Shown piece by piece: positions 51,055 through 62,438 of a stretch of 64,000 nt of DNA. The notes beneath the pieces are model-generated. The model was not told the origin of the DNA. It searched no databases and saw nothing but the letters and a program-made list of their open reading frames with translations. The position numbers and the translations under genes are program-made. Within the stretch, counting starts at the first letter, position 1. The number at the start of each line of letters is the position of its first letter. Origin of the DNA: Streptococcus pluranimalium. GTDB lineage: Bacteria; Bacillota; Bacilli; Lactobacillales; Streptococcaceae. The DNA lies in the NCBI RefSeq assembly GCF_002953735.1, contig NZ_CP025536.1:1246001-1310000 (forward strand), in the 5' to 3' direction.

Positions 51055-51082
51055 AATACCCCTATGCTAATATAGGGGTATT
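51055..51082 (-). terminator. Terminator of pulA
   Basis: AATACCCCTA, short loop, TAGGGGTATT with T-rich sequence after it, about 65 bp past the pulA stop. Confidence 0.7.
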
Positions 51083-51144
51083 AGTGTCTGTCAAAGATCC
51101 AACAAAACAAATATATGATAGCGATATCATGACTGTTTTATAGT

Positions 51145-53397
51145 TTAAATTAGTATATCATACTTTTGGTCTTTTGTTATTGAAATATTCAAATTTTTTT
51201 CATTAGTATTGAGAATGATTCGGTAATTTTGATTCCCAGCCATTGTATAACTAATATAGCCAGACGCTGGAAGAGCTGTCTCAATATAGATATGACGCCT
51301 AATGTCGCTGAAATTTGTCCAAGAAAATGCTTTATCCCTTGTTTTCAAAAAAATTAACTGCCGAACAAAGTTAACAGTCTCCTTGTGATAAGTCACTAAC
51401 TCCCAATCAATCTGATTAACAAAATCAGGGGCATTGTAAGAATTCATAGCATGTTGTAAATCCTGAGGAGTGAGTTCTCCTTCTGCACCAGTTCTAACCA
51501 ACTTCGTTCTTAAAAACTCTTGACCAATCTGCATAAAGCACATACCTTGGGATAAGAGGTTGATCGCCGTTGCTAGTTGAACGCGTTTGATATGTACGCT
51601 TTGATCATCCGCTGGATGCAAGATCCATAAAAGATCATTTAGATTGTAATTATCATGAGCTTCTACATAGTTTAAAACTTGATTTGGAGCGATGTAATCC
51701 ACTAACTCATCACTGCCTAAAATAGCTTTAGCCACTATGTCTTCTGTCGCTGCTCCAGATACAAAGCCATGCGTCAGTTCACCATAAACTTCAGCTCCTT
51801 TAATGGCATCGCGTTGATTATCATTAAAAAATCCAATTCCTGGCATTTTTGATGCATTAGCCTTTATGGCCTTATCTTCAGGCATGAGACCTTGCCCCAT
51901 ATCCCAGCCTTCACCATATACAAGGATTCTAGGATCGATAGTATCAATCATCTCTCGAATCATTGTCATTGTCTCAACATCATGAATTCCCATCAGATCA
52001 AAACGGAAACCGTCAATATTATAGGCTTCAATCCAGTAACGAATAGAATCCAACATATATTTTCGGAACATCTCTTTTTCACTAGCCGTTTCGTTACCAA
52101 CACCCGTTCCGTTCTGGAAAGTACCATCAGGATTCATTCGGTAATAGTAATCTGGTACAGTTAGCTGAAAGGCAGAGTCAACATTAGAGAAGGTATGGTT
52201 ATAGACTACATCCATAATCACACCAATCCCTGCATCATGATAGGTCTGGATCAGTTGTTTTAACTCATGAATACGTGATAAAGGTTCATGAGGGTTGCTA
52301 GAGAAACTAGCTTCTGGGACATTATAATTTTCAGGGTCATAACCCCAATTGTAAGCATAATCACCATTATCATCGAAGGTTTGATGATGATCAAAAATAG
52401 GTTGCAGTTGAATATAAGATGTCCCCAACTCCTTAAGATAGTCAAAACCTGTCTTGTCACCAAAGCGATTAGTGGTCCCTTTTTCAATGGCTCCTAAATA
52501 TTTCCCCCGATGCTCTTCTCGTACTCCAGAAGAAGGTGATTTTGTAAAATCACGAATATGCATTTCAGTAATAACAGCTTGGTTCGGATTCTCTATTCGC
52601 CAATGAGCCTCTTGCCCATGTTTAACACTAAATCCTTCTGGCGACATCAGCTCAGGATCAATGATAATAGATCTACAACCATTAGCTGTTGTAGCTGTCG
52701 AATAAGGATCTCTGGTATCCGAGAAAGTTCTTCTGCGATGATAAACACGGTAAACGTAAGCCCTATAGTTTAAATCATCAGTCACTGTCAGCTGCCAAAC
52801 ACCTTGCGTATTTTCTTGATGATTTTCTAAATCTCGACCCGTTCCACGGTGCATCATCATAACCTGATCCACACTGGCTGTTTCCGAAGTAGAATGATAC
52901 AAAACAAGTTCAACTTTTTCAGCAGTAGGTGCCCAAAGCCTAAAGCTTGTAGCTCCTTTACTATATTTAGCACCAAGCCAACCATCAAAGCCCCACTCTT
53001 TATCGAAAGCCTTGGCGTTTATTGCCATATCAAAGCCACGTATTTTTCGTCTAGCGTAATATTTGCTGGCTACTGCAGCTTGCCTTGAGTAATAGAGCGT
53101 CTCATCACCATCAACAATCCAAACTTCAGTCTTACTAGCACCCGCTAGCTTATTAATGCAATATTCTAAGCTTTTATAAGTCCAGTTTTGATTTTTGGCC
53201 ATGACATAAACATGATGCTGATGAGGCAGTGCATCAAATTCTAAAATGGCAACAGCCCCAAAACTATCATACCGTAAAAACTGAGCCTCTCGGCCCCATT
53301 CATTATCAAGCCATCGCCACAAGCTCAGGTCAAAATAATTCCCTTGGCGGCGATGATAATGAACAATCACTGTATTTTTCGTTTTACAAATGTTCAT
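51145..53397 (-). CDS. pulA: Intracellular type I pullulanase
   Basis: 750 residues from MNICKTKNTVIVHYHRRQG, with AAGG five bases upstream; the ATG lies inside the end of the diacylglycerol-kinase-like gene. The type I signature YNWGYDP is present, with GH13 motifs DVVYNHTF, GFRFDLMG (nucleophile), YGEGWDMG (acid) and NYVEAHDNYN. No signal peptide or anchor, unlike surface pullulanases. It debranches alpha-1,6 links in glycogen or maltodextrin in the cytoplasm. Confidence 0.93.
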   Translation of the reverse strand: MNICKTKNTVIVHYHRRQGNYFDLSLWRWLDNEWGREAQFLRYDSFGAVAILEFDALPHQHHVYVMAKNQNWTYKSLEYCINKLAGASKTEVWIVDGDETLYYSRQAAVASKYYARRKIRGFDMAINAKAFDKEWGFDGWLGAKYSKGATSFRLWAPTAEKVELVLYHSTSETASVDQVMMMHRGTGRDLENHQENTQGVWQLTVTDDLNYRAYVYRVYHRRRTFSDTRDPYSTATTANGCRSIIIDPELMSPEGFSVKHGQEAHWRIENPNQAVITEMHIRDFTKSPSSGVREEHRGKYLGAIEKGTTNRFGDKTGFDYLKELGTSYIQLQPIFDHHQTFDDNGDYAYNWGYDPENYNVPEASFSSNPHEPLSRIHELKQLIQTYHDAGIGVIMDVVYNHTFSNVDSAFQLTVPDYYYRMNPDGTFQNGTGVGNETASEKEMFRKYMLDSIRYWIEAYNIDGFRFDLMGIHDVETMTMIREMIDTIDPRILVYGEGWDMGQGLMPEDKAIKANASKMPGIGFFNDNQRDAIKGAEVYGELTHGFVSGAATEDIVAKAILGSDELVDYIAPNQVLNYVEAHDNYNLNDLLWILHPADDQSVHIKRVQLATAINLLSQGMCFMQIGQEFLRTKLVRTGAEGELTPQDLQHAMNSYNAPDFVNQIDWELVTYHKETVNFVRQLIFLKTRDKAFSWTNFSDIRRHIYIETALPASGYISYTMAGNQNYRIILNTNEKNLNISITKDQKYDILI

Positions 53398-54418
53398 CGA
53401 TACCTTCTTGCTCCTCAAAATCTTCCACTTCATGCGTAAATTTCTGTGCAATAGCTTCCATAGCCAAATCTTCTGTATTAAGCATCATCGCATCATCAGA
53501 AATTTCATCCGTATTGGCAAAGAAGGTAATATGGTTCTTTAAATTTTTAAGTTTTATTGGAGCATCGCCACCATATTCTCCATCCAGATTAATCATCATC
53601 CGCTGGTGACTTTGTGGCTCTATGGTTAATTCGTTTGTTTTTATATACTCGATTAGAGGGTGGTCAATATGTTTACCACCTTGTAAAACTAGACGAATGA
53701 GATGAATGATTTCAAATAAGTTAGCTGTTTTTACAACGATGAGTGTGAATTTTCCATCATCTAATTTTGCATCAGGTGCGATCGTTTCAAATCCGCCAAC
53801 TGAGTTAGTGATGGCTGCAAAAATCATAGAAGCTTGGCCTTCAAAAACACCATGGTCATGTATGATTTTCACCTGACTATTACGAACACGTGGTAGGAGC
53901 TCAACTCCCTTGGCTAAGTAAGCTAAATAACCAAAAATCGTTTTTAATTGGCTCGGTACACTATAAGTTAGTTCTGTCAAAGTTCCAGCTGCTGCAATAT
54001 TAATGAAATACTTATCTGTCTCAGCTAGTCCAATATCCATTTTTAGGGTTTGATTTTTACCGATTAATTCTGCTGCTTTTACAGGATTACTACGAGGGAT
54101 TTTTAAAGCTCTAGCAAAATCATTAGTTGTTCCTGTCGGAATAATAGCCATTTTGGGACGCTTTTCAAGGGGAGCGATACCAGAAACAACTTCATTGATA
54201 GTGCCATCACCACCTGCTGCAATCACCAAATCAAACCCTGCTTTAGCTGCACGGTAAGCCTCATCCCGAGCTGAATTGGGCTTTGCAGTTGTTCTAAAAG
54301 CAGAGGTTTCATAGCCATAACCTTCTAAAATATCTAACACTTTAGCCACGTTTTTTTTCATGATTTCTTGACCTGAAGTTGGGTTATAAATCAAACGCGC
54401 TCTTTTTTGTTTTGTCAT
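53384..54418 (-). CDS. Diacylglycerol/lipid kinase (DgkB/YegS family)
   Basis: 344 residues. The kinase loop AAGGDGTINEVVSGI lies near residue 67 and TGTTNDFARAL near 100, both diagnostic of DgkB/YegS lipid kinases. The YNPTSGQ opening (residue 11) is conserved. DgkB returns diacylglycerol from LTA synthesis to phosphatidic acid, which would fit the ltaS gene in this genome. Acidic C-terminal tail. Fifteen bases after ligA; overlaps pulA by fourteen. Confidence 0.88.
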   Translation of the reverse strand: MTKQKRARLIYNPTSGQEIMKKNVAKVLDILEGYGYETSAFRTTAKPNSARDEAYRAAKAGFDLVIAAGGDGTINEVVSGIAPLEKRPKMAIIPTGTTNDFARALKIPRSNPVKAAELIGKNQTLKMDIGLAETDKYFINIAAAGTLTELTYSVPSQLKTIFGYLAYLAKGVELLPRVRNSQVKIIHDHGVFEGQASMIFAAITNSVGGFETIAPDAKLDDGKFTLIVVKTANLFEIIHLIRLVLQGGKHIDHPLIEYIKTNELTIEPQSHQRMMINLDGEYGGDAPIKLKNLKNHITFFANTDEISDDAMMLNTEDLAMEAIAQKFTHEVEDFEEQEGIDEHL

Positions 54419-54433
54419 ACGTTCTCCTTCATT

Positions 54434-56401
<1,968 letters not shown>

Positions 56402-56484
56402 TTAGCATAAGTCATAAACTTTTTTGCGATTAGATTGATTGAAAATGGCAAATAAAAAAACTATCCGGAGATAGCTTTGTTAGT

Positions 56485-56994
56485 CTAGATAGTTAAGTCA
56501 ATACGTTTAGCAATACTACTAATAACTAGTGACCCAATCAATAAAGAAGCCAACTCTCCAATCCCCGTTGTGAACCAGGTTAAGAAGAATGGTGCCTGAG
56601 CAACTATTTTCAACTCAAGAGCTACAGTGAACATTGATGCAGCAAAGAAGAATGAAAAATAGAAAAAGGCTTTATTAAAGAGACCGTTAACCATTGTTTC
56701 TTGTTGATACTTTTTAAAGAGGTAAACACCTAAAGTTACAAAGACTAAGGTAGAACCACCTCCGACAACTACATCCACCATGCCAAAACTATAGAAGTTT
56801 GCAATCATACATCCTAATGTTACTGCAAGGATATACTTGGGATTGTAAAAGACTAAAAAGTTAAGCATCTCAGAGACACGAAACTGATAGGCACCGTAGG
56901 ATATGGCATTAAGTGGGGGAGTGATGGTTAACACGACATATAGCGCAGCTACTAAGGCAATATGAACGTAATCACGAGTTGTTAAATCTTTCAT
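56485..56994 (-). CDS. queT: QueT-family queuosine precursor transporter
   Basis: 169 residues, about five or six membrane helices, opening MKDLTTRDYVHIALVAALYV, with YQFRVSEMLNFLVFYNPKYI. QueT (COG4708) is the substrate-binding component of an ECF transporter for queuosine precursors. A preQ1-II riboswitch lies directly upstream, which supports the substrate. GGAGAAAAA before the ATG is part of that riboswitch. Confidence 0.88.
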   Translation of the reverse strand: MKDLTTRDYVHIALVAALYVVLTITPPLNAISYGAYQFRVSEMLNFLVFYNPKYILAVTLGCMIANFYSFGMVDVVVGGGSTLVFVTLGVYLFKKYQQETMVNGLFNKAFFYFSFFFAASMFTVALELKIVAQAPFFLTWFTTGIGELASLLIGSLVISSIAKRIDLTI

Positions 56995-56997
56995 TTT

Positions 56998-57057
56998 TTC
57001 TCCTTTAACGGTTATACCGTATATAATATGCTTGGTGAAAGGAAAGTAAGCACCAAG
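56998..57057 (-). promoter_or_regulatory. preQ1-II riboswitch
   Basis: On the minus strand CTTGGTG-CTTA pairs with CACCAAG, followed by GCATATTA and the ACGGTATAACCGT hairpin, ending in AAAGGAG, the ribosome site of queT. This is the class II (COG4708) preQ1 fold of Streptococcaceae. Ligand binding should sequester the Shine-Dalgarno. Confidence 0.92.
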
Positions 57058-57136
57058 GGTTGCCTAAACAACTCCTTTAGTTTATCACATCAGGTGTGAA
57101 AATGATAGAGTTTTTTTATAAAAAGGTGTAAAAACC

Positions 57137-57165
57137 TTGTCATCTGTCATAAGTTTTGTTAGAAT
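57137..57165 (+). promoter_or_regulatory. rpmE2 promoter
   Basis: TTGTCA, 17-bp spacer, TAGAAT. Confidence 0.65.
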
Positions 57166-57221
57166 GGAATGGTTAATAACTATGGCAAGCAAATTGCTAT
57201 GGCAGAAAGGAACCATTAACA

Positions 57222-57482
57222 ATGAAAAAAGATATCCATCCTAACTACCGTCCAGTTGTTTTCCTAGATACAACTACTGGTTACCAATTTATCAGCGGTT
57301 CAACTAAAGAAAGTAACGAAACTGTTGAAGTTGACGGTACAACTTACCCACTTATCCGTGTCGAAATCTCTTCTGATTCACACCCATTCTACACTGGTCG
57401 TCAAAAATTCACACAAGCAGACGGACGTGTGGACCGTTTCAACAAAAAATACGGTCTCAAAGACGCAAACGCTGCAGAATAA
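57222..57482 (+). CDS. rpmE2: 50S ribosomal protein L31 type B
   Basis: 86 residues, [20 protein letters not shown] with [13 protein letters not shown]. The zinc-binding CxxC of type A L31 is absent, so this is type B, which replaces type A when zinc is scarce in many bacteria. AGAAAGGA precedes the ATG. It lies 350 bp from the zinc-uptake gene adcA, but I see no AdcR box here. Confidence 0.95.
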   Translation: MKKDIHPNYRPVVFLDTTTGYQFISGSTKESNETVEVDGTTYPLIRVEISSDSHPFYTGRQKFTQADGRVDRFNKKYGLKDANAAE

Positions 57483-57496
57483 TCCAGCTTTACAAC

Positions 57497-57529
57497 AACC
57501 ACTTTCATCAGATGAAAGTGGTTTTTTTT
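57497..57529 (+). terminator. Terminator of rpmE2
   Basis: AACCACTTTCATC-AGATGAAAGTGGTTTTTTTT. Confidence 0.9.
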
Positions 57530-57594
57530 ATCCTCCCATTCTTAATGCCAACCACCTATCCTATCTATTTTTATCAGCTGAAACAAGAATAAGA

Positions 57595-57650
57595 CAAAAA
57601 CACCTCAGAAAAATATTGCTGAATGATAATACTTTTCTAAGGTGTTTTTT
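57595..57650. terminator. Additional long hairpin with T run
   Basis: AAAAACACCT and AGAAAA pair with TTTTCT and AGGTGTTTTTT around a loop of about 22 bases; symmetric T/A runs. Confidence 0.5.
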
Positions 57651-57773
57651 TGATATAATCTCATATTTTCTATAATGTTACATTTAGGCATGTATGAAGG
57701 AAAAGGTAAAAATCTATGCTCCTGTTCTTTACATAAAACCTTTAGCTTACGCACTACAGTTGACAATGAGAAC

Positions 57774-57807
57774 AAAAAAGCAGTTCCTAATTCCGAAACT
57801 GCTTTTA
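57774..57807 (-). terminator. Terminator of adcA
   Basis: AAAAGCAGTTTC, short loop, GAACTGCTTTTTT on the minus strand. Confidence 0.85.
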
Positions 57808-57831
57808 AAAAGTTTTTGGAGATACTAACTA

Positions 57832-59349
57832 TTAGTGTGCCAACATTTCTTGGGCTACTTCGTGACCTGACAAGTCAGTTGGGTAGTAAGTTGGCCAGTT
57901 TTCAAGTTCTTCAATGAGTGCTTCTTGACTCTCTCCACCAAAGTAAATGTGGAAATGCCCGGCTTTATTTGGACGAATATCATGGTCAGAGAATTGGACA
58001 TACTTGAATTGTCCAGCATCTTTATCATCAGTTTCAAACAAGAAACGAACCCCACGATTTCCTTTTTCGTAGTTCAAGATTTCATAACCAACATATTTGT
58101 ACTTGTATTTATGTGATTCACCTTTTTGGATGAATTCCATGGTCATTTTCTTACCATCAATATTGATTTGTTCAACATCTGTTTTATATCCAGTTGTATA
58201 GTAGTCTTTATATTCCTTTGCTGACATTTCTGGATTTTTCTTAGACTTGTAATCAAAGACTTCATCTAAAGTACCATCTTGAAGCAATTGGTAAACAGAT
58301 TGCCACTTCCCTGTCCAGTCTGACAATTTACGGTCTTTGATTTGACTATCTTTAAAGTATCCGTTATAAACTGTCTTTTCAACACCTTTTTCTGGTTCAA
58401 TATCTTTTCCAGCTTTATCCGTTGTTTTTTGAAGTGCTTTAAGGTTTTTTTCCATTACTGTAATGTAGTTTTCACCTTTTTTCATCTGTTTAGATGTTAA
58501 GCTTTCTAAAGGATTTAAAACAGCCGTCTTAACACCTACCTCATCAGCAAGTGTTTTTGATACTTTAGAAGAGGCATTTTCTTCAAAATAAATATAATTG
58601 ATATCGTATTTCTTAACGTATTTTGAGAGTTGAGCAAGTCGTTTTGCTGATGGCTCTGCTTCAGCTGATACGCCAGTGATAGGGACTTGGTTCAATCCGT
58701 AGTCAAGAGCAAGGTAGCCAAAGGCAGAATGCTGTGTTACAAAACTCTTTTGTTTGGCATCTGTCAGTGCATCTCTATATTTTTTATCAAGATCAGAAAG
58801 TTTTTTATTATAGCTTTCGGCATTTTTCTTGAAAGTATCTGCTTTTTCTGGGAATTTTTCAGACAAGTCATTGGCGATATTGGTTACAAGGATCTGAGAA
58901 CGTTCTGGCGATAACCAAACATGTGGGTCGAATTCATGCGTGTGACCTTCTTCATCGTGATCGTGGTCATGATCATGACCACCGCCACCCATTAGAAGCA
59001 TGTCACCAGTTGCTTTGATGAAATTCTCTCCTTTATTATCAAGAGATTTCTTAACCTTTGGTACCCATGTTTCCATATTGTCATCATCATAAACAAAGGC
59101 ATCAGCTTTTTGAATTTTAGAAATATCTTTAGTTGATGGCTCAAAATCATGTGCTTCTGTCCCTGCTTTAATCAAAAGACTGACATTGCCTTCATCACCA
59201 ACAACTTGTTTGGTAAATTCATACATGGGATAGAAAGAAGCAATAACTTCAATATCCTTGTCATCTGCTTGAGCTGGTTGGCTGTGAGCAGCAAGACCTA
59301 GCGAAAATAAACTAAGCAATCCTAGCGAGAGAATGGATTTCTTTTTCAT
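57832..59349 (-). CDS. adcA: Zinc ABC transporter substrate-binding protein AdcA with ZinT domain
   Basis: 505 residues from MKKKSILSLGLLS, with AAGGAG nine bases upstream. Signal peptide to about residue 28 (AQA-DD); there is no lipobox cysteine, so it is probably secreted or held another way, as in S. pyogenes AdcA. The zinc domain has a His/Asp-rich loop at about 121-139 (HDHDHDHDEEGHTHEFDPH). A ZinT domain (YNGYFKDSQIKDRKLSDWTG onward, ending HFHIYFGG) makes up the last 180 residues. It captures zinc for the AdcBC transporter, which is not in the window. Confidence 0.92.
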   Translation of the reverse strand: MKKKSILSLGLLSLFSLGLAAHSQPAQADDKDIEVIASFYPMYEFTKQVVGDEGNVSLLIKAGTEAHDFEPSTKDISKIQKADAFVYDDDNMETWVPKVKKSLDNKGENFIKATGDMLLMGGGGHDHDHDHDEEGHTHEFDPHVWLSPERSQILVTNIANDLSEKFPEKADTFKKNAESYNKKLSDLDKKYRDALTDAKQKSFVTQHSAFGYLALDYGLNQVPITGVSAEAEPSAKRLAQLSKYVKKYDINYIYFEENASSKVSKTLADEVGVKTAVLNPLESLTSKQMKKGENYITVMEKNLKALQKTTDKAGKDIEPEKGVEKTVYNGYFKDSQIKDRKLSDWTGKWQSVYQLLQDGTLDEVFDYKSKKNPEMSAKEYKDYYTTGYKTDVEQINIDGKKMTMEFIQKGESHKYKYKYVGYEILNYEKGNRGVRFLFETDDKDAGQFKYVQFSDHDIRPNKAGHFHIYFGGESQEALIEELENWPTYYPTDLSGHEVAQEMLAH

Positions 59350-59365
59350 TTCTAACTCCTTTTTC

Positions 59366-59424
59366 TTAACTGGTTTAGTTTTTATATTACCGGTTAAGTA
59401 TACCAAACTAAAAATAAATGTCAA
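59366..59424 (-). promoter_or_regulatory. adcA promoter with two AdcR boxes
   Basis: On the minus strand TTGACA, 16-bp spacer, TATACT, with two zinc-boxes matching the AdcR consensus TTAACYRGTTAA: TTAACCGGTAA (59387-59397) next to the -10 and TAAACCAGTTAA (59366-59377) downstream. Both would block transcription when AdcR holds zinc. Confidence 0.85.
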
Positions 59425-59512
59425 TAAAAAAATATTATTTTTTTACTCAGCTCTTTCTTTGAAAGCTAAAATCAAAAATCCCTCTAGAGATTAACTCTAA
59501 AGAGATTCTAAA

Positions 59513-60424
59513 TCATAGCTCATCAGCCAATTGATTAATCTTCCTTAAACGATGGTTAACACCACTCTTGGTCAAGGGAAAATCTAAACTGTCAGCAATT
59601 TGTTGCATCGAAAAATCAGGATTAGCAATACGAACTTGGGCAATCTGCTGTAGTTCTAATGGCAAAGTATCTAAACCAACGGTATCCATAATTTTAATAA
59701 TATTGTTAATCGTCTTCATGCTAGCACTAATGGTTTTAGCAATATTAGCTGTTTCTGCATTATTGGCTCGGTTGATGTCATTTCTAGCTTCACGATAGAC
59801 TTTTACTTCTTCGTAACTTTCTTTAGCTGCTTCTGCGCCAACTAAGATAAGAAAATCCATGATGTCTTCTGCCTTTTGAAGATAGGTCACCGTACCATTT
59901 TTGTGCTCTATAATTTTAGCTTCCAAAAGGAATTTTTGCATCAGGCGTAACAAATCCTCCGCATGATCTTGATAGACGGAAAAGATTTCTAACTGGTAAC
60001 GCCCTGATTCGGGATCTCTAATGGTCCCAGTTGCTAAAAAGGCTCCTCTTAGATAAGCTCTTCCTAAATCATCGTCTTCTAAAATCATCGGATTAACGCC
60101 TGTTTCAAAGCCAAAAAAGGAATCTGCCAATTGTAAATCTGCCATAATCGCATTAACATCTTGCTCAACAAAAACATTGTAAACGCGATTCTTACGAAGG
60201 TTTGTCTTTTGGTGGTATTTAATTTCAGGATGAATCCCGTAATGGCATTCAAAGAGAGAATAAATATGACGAGCTATCTTAGCATTTTCACTGGTGATTG
60301 ATAGGGTTAAGCCCTGTCCTGTTAAGCCGATACTACCAGACATCTTGATGATGGCTGACAGTTCTTCTTTATTCTTAGGCGATTGCGTTAATATTTCTTC
60401 TTTAACAGTTGTTGTAAAACTCAT
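59513..60424 (-). CDS. whiA: WhiA-family DNA-binding protein
   Basis: 303 residues. An N-terminal LAGLIDADG-like region ([17 protein letters not shown]) and a C-terminal helix-turn-helix ([21 protein letters not shown]) define WhiA, a conserved DNA-binding protein linked to cell division and growth. Overlaps yvcK by four bases. Confidence 0.94.
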   Translation of the reverse strand: MSFTTTVKEEILTQSPKNKEELSAIIKMSGSIGLTGQGLTLSITSENAKIARHIYSLFECHYGIHPEIKYHQKTNLRKNRVYNVFVEQDVNAIMADLQLADSFFGFETGVNPMILEDDDLGRAYLRGAFLATGTIRDPESGRYQLEIFSVYQDHAEDLLRLMQKFLLEAKIIEHKNGTVTYLQKAEDIMDFLILVGAEAAKESYEEVKVYREARNDINRANNAETANIAKTISASMKTINNIIKIMDTVGLDTLPLELQQIAQVRIANPDFSMQQIADSLDFPLTKSGVNHRLRKINQLADEL

Positions 60425-61398
60425 AGGTATCTAGTCCTCACTAAATCCATTAATTCTTCAACCACTAGTTCACCTTGGTGAAAGGCACCGCCATTTTCCA
60501 ATCGAAGGAAATTAGACGAAATCACTCGCTTGGCATTATTCCTAAGCCCTTTAAAATCATGCTCAACCTGAACCAAATACTCGTCAAACTGATTACTTTC
60601 CATATAATCTTGCGGAACCGGTTCAATATTGACCAAAACAGTGTCAATAACATCAATGCCTAAATGGCGATTGAGAACGGCTAGGTGATCCGCATCAGTA
60701 AAATGTTCTGTCTCACCAGACTGGGTCATGATATTGCAAACATAGGCGACCTCTGCTTTTGTTTCCACTAAGGCTTGACGAATCTCTGGGATGACCAGAT
60801 TAGGTAAGATAGAGGTAAAAAGCGAGCCAGGTCCAAGCACAATCATATCACTTTCCATGATGGCTTCGACCACTTTTGGACTGGCTGTTGGGATATCATC
60901 GTTGTAAGTGTTGGTGACATAGACATGATCAATCATGCCGTCGTATTCTGAGATGTGACTTTCTCCGATAACTTCGTGCCCATCCTTAAAGACAGCATGT
61001 AGTGTCAATGGGGTGACACTTGACGGGTAAATTTTACCTGTTGTGTGAAAAAACTGTGTCAAAGCCTGCATAGCATTATAGGTAGATCCTTCCATCTCAG
61101 AAACACCTGCGATGATTAAATTCCCAAGTGGATGTCCTGCTAGCATGCCATCATTTTCATTAAAGCGATACTGGAAAAGCTCTTCGTAAAACTTGGGCAT
61201 GTCACTCATGGCTACTAGTACATTTCGTAAGTCACCTGGTGGTGTCAACTGCATAGCAGAGCGTAGTTTTCCTGATGATCCCCCATCGTCAGCTACTGTG
61301 ACAACCGCTGTGATATCAACATGTTGATGACGTAGTGATTTGAGAATAACAGGAATCCCTGTTCCACCGCCTATAACTGTTATTTTGGGTTTTCTCAT
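60421..61398 (-). CDS. yvcK: YvcK/CuvA family UDP-sugar-binding protein
   Basis: 325 residues. [19 protein letters not shown] at the N-terminus, [12 protein letters not shown], and [19 protein letters not shown] [14 protein letters not shown] are the signature of the CofD-like YvcK family, which controls peptidoglycan synthesis and gluconeogenic growth. Middle gene of the conserved rapZ-yvcK-whiA operon; four-base overlaps on both sides. Confidence 0.94.
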   Translation of the reverse strand: MRKPKITVIGGGTGIPVILKSLRHQHVDITAVVTVADDGGSSGKLRSAMQLTPPGDLRNVLVAMSDMPKFYEELFQYRFNENDGMLAGHPLGNLIIAGVSEMEGSTYNAMQALTQFFHTTGKIYPSSVTPLTLHAVFKDGHEVIGESHISEYDGMIDHVYVTNTYNDDIPTASPKVVEAIMESDMIVLGPGSLFTSILPNLVIPEIRQALVETKAEVAYVCNIMTQSGETEHFTDADHLAVLNRHLGIDVIDTVLVNIEPVPQDYMESNQFDEYLVQVEHDFKGLRNNAKRVISSNFLRLENGGAFHQGELVVEELMDLVRTRYL

Positions 61399-62285
61399 GA
61401 TCGGTTCACCGTTTCCTTACGTCGATCTTTATCACGATGACTTTCATTGACAGGCCAATTATTTAAAAGATCAGTAGATAGACGATGAGCAAAAGCAACG
61501 CTACGATGTTGCCCCCCAGTACAACCAATCGCGATAGTTAGGACTGATTTTCCTTCTCGCTGGTAGCCTGGCAAAATCGGTTCAATCAAATGAATCAAGC
61601 GCTGGTAGAAATCTTCTGAAGCTTCTTGAGACATCACATAATCGTAAACCGGCTTATCTAGTCCCGTCTGCTCTCTGAGCTCCACTTGGTAATAAGGATT
61701 TGGCAAAAAACGGACATCAAAAACCAAATCAGCATCCAGAGGCAGGCCGTACTTGAAGCCAAAGCTCATGATTTCGATACGGAAACCTGTTTTTTCTGCA
61801 TTTTTAGCAAATTGGTCTGAAATTTCTTTGCGAAGATTGCGTGGGGTTAATTCTGTTGTATCAACAACATTTTGGCTGAGATTTTTCAGAGGTGCTAAGA
61901 GTTCACGCTCTAGGGTAATCCCATCTAAGACACGACCATCTGCAGCTAAAGGATGACTGCGACGCGTTTCTTTATAGCGTGACACCAACTCACCATCCGT
62001 TGCATCCAAGAAAAGAATCTTGAAATCAATGGCCTCATTACTCTCCAAATTGTCAAGAATCGTTGTGATTTCTTTGAAAAAGAGACGACTTCGCATATCG
62101 ACCACAACAGCAACTCGGCTAGTATCTTCTGACTGTTCTACCAGCTCTAAAAACTTAGGTAAGAGGGCTGGCGGCATATTGTCCATGGTGAAGTATCCTA
62201 AATCCTCAAAAGACTGGATGGCTACGGTCTTTCCGGCACCACTCATCCCCGTTACAACAACGAGATCGATTTTATTTTCAGTCAT
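61395..62285 (-). CDS. rapZ: RapZ/YvcJ family nucleotide-binding protein
   Basis: 296 residues from [20 protein letters not shown], chosen for AAAAGGAGG upstream; a longer frame has no ribosome site. Walker A is TGMSGAGKT and the C-terminal domain has [20 protein letters not shown] and [14 protein letters not shown]. In E. coli RapZ is an RNA-binding adaptor; Firmicutes homologues hydrolyse nucleotides and have a less clear role. Promoter is not obvious. Confidence 0.94.
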   Translation of the reverse strand: MTENKIDLVVVTGMSGAGKTVAIQSFEDLGYFTMDNMPPALLPKFLELVEQSEDTSRVAVVVDMRSRLFFKEITTILDNLESNEAIDFKILFLDATDGELVSRYKETRRSHPLAADGRVLDGITLERELLAPLKNLSQNVVDTTELTPRNLRKEISDQFAKNAEKTGFRIEIMSFGFKYGLPLDADLVFDVRFLPNPYYQVELREQTGLDKPVYDYVMSQEASEDFYQRLIHLIEPILPGYQREGKSVLTIAIGCTGGQHRSVAFAHRLSTDLLNNWPVNESHRDKDRRKETVNRS

Positions 62286-62438
62286 AGCTTTCCTCCTTTT
62301 CGTTTGTATTATTATATCAAATTTTGCAAGTTTTTCAGCCTTTCCCATACTATTATCAAGAAAGCTGTTAGCAACATCAGATGTTTTTGTTAAGCTTATT
62401 CTTACTCAGTCTGACTGTCTTATCAATTAAACGGACTC

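Larger units (their letters stand above)
57530..57831. other. Intergenic region between rpmE2 and adcA
   Basis: About 300 bp with no gene. It contains a long hairpin with T run at 57595-57650 (AACACCT...AGGTGTT) and the adcA terminator. Confidence 0.6.

Noticed and set aside
57675..57917. 80-residue frame between rpmE2 and adcA on the plus strand
   Set aside because: Runs through the adcA terminator and into the adcA 3' end; no ribosome site and no recognisable protein.
59350..59424. Upstream-extended start of adcA
   Set aside because: The extension covers the AdcR boxes and the promoter; the ATG after AAGGAG at 59349 begins the signal peptide.
62286..62348. Upstream-extended start of rapZ
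   Set aside because: The extra 21 residues are basic, unlike RapZ, and have no ribosome site; the ATG after AAAAGGAGG is better.
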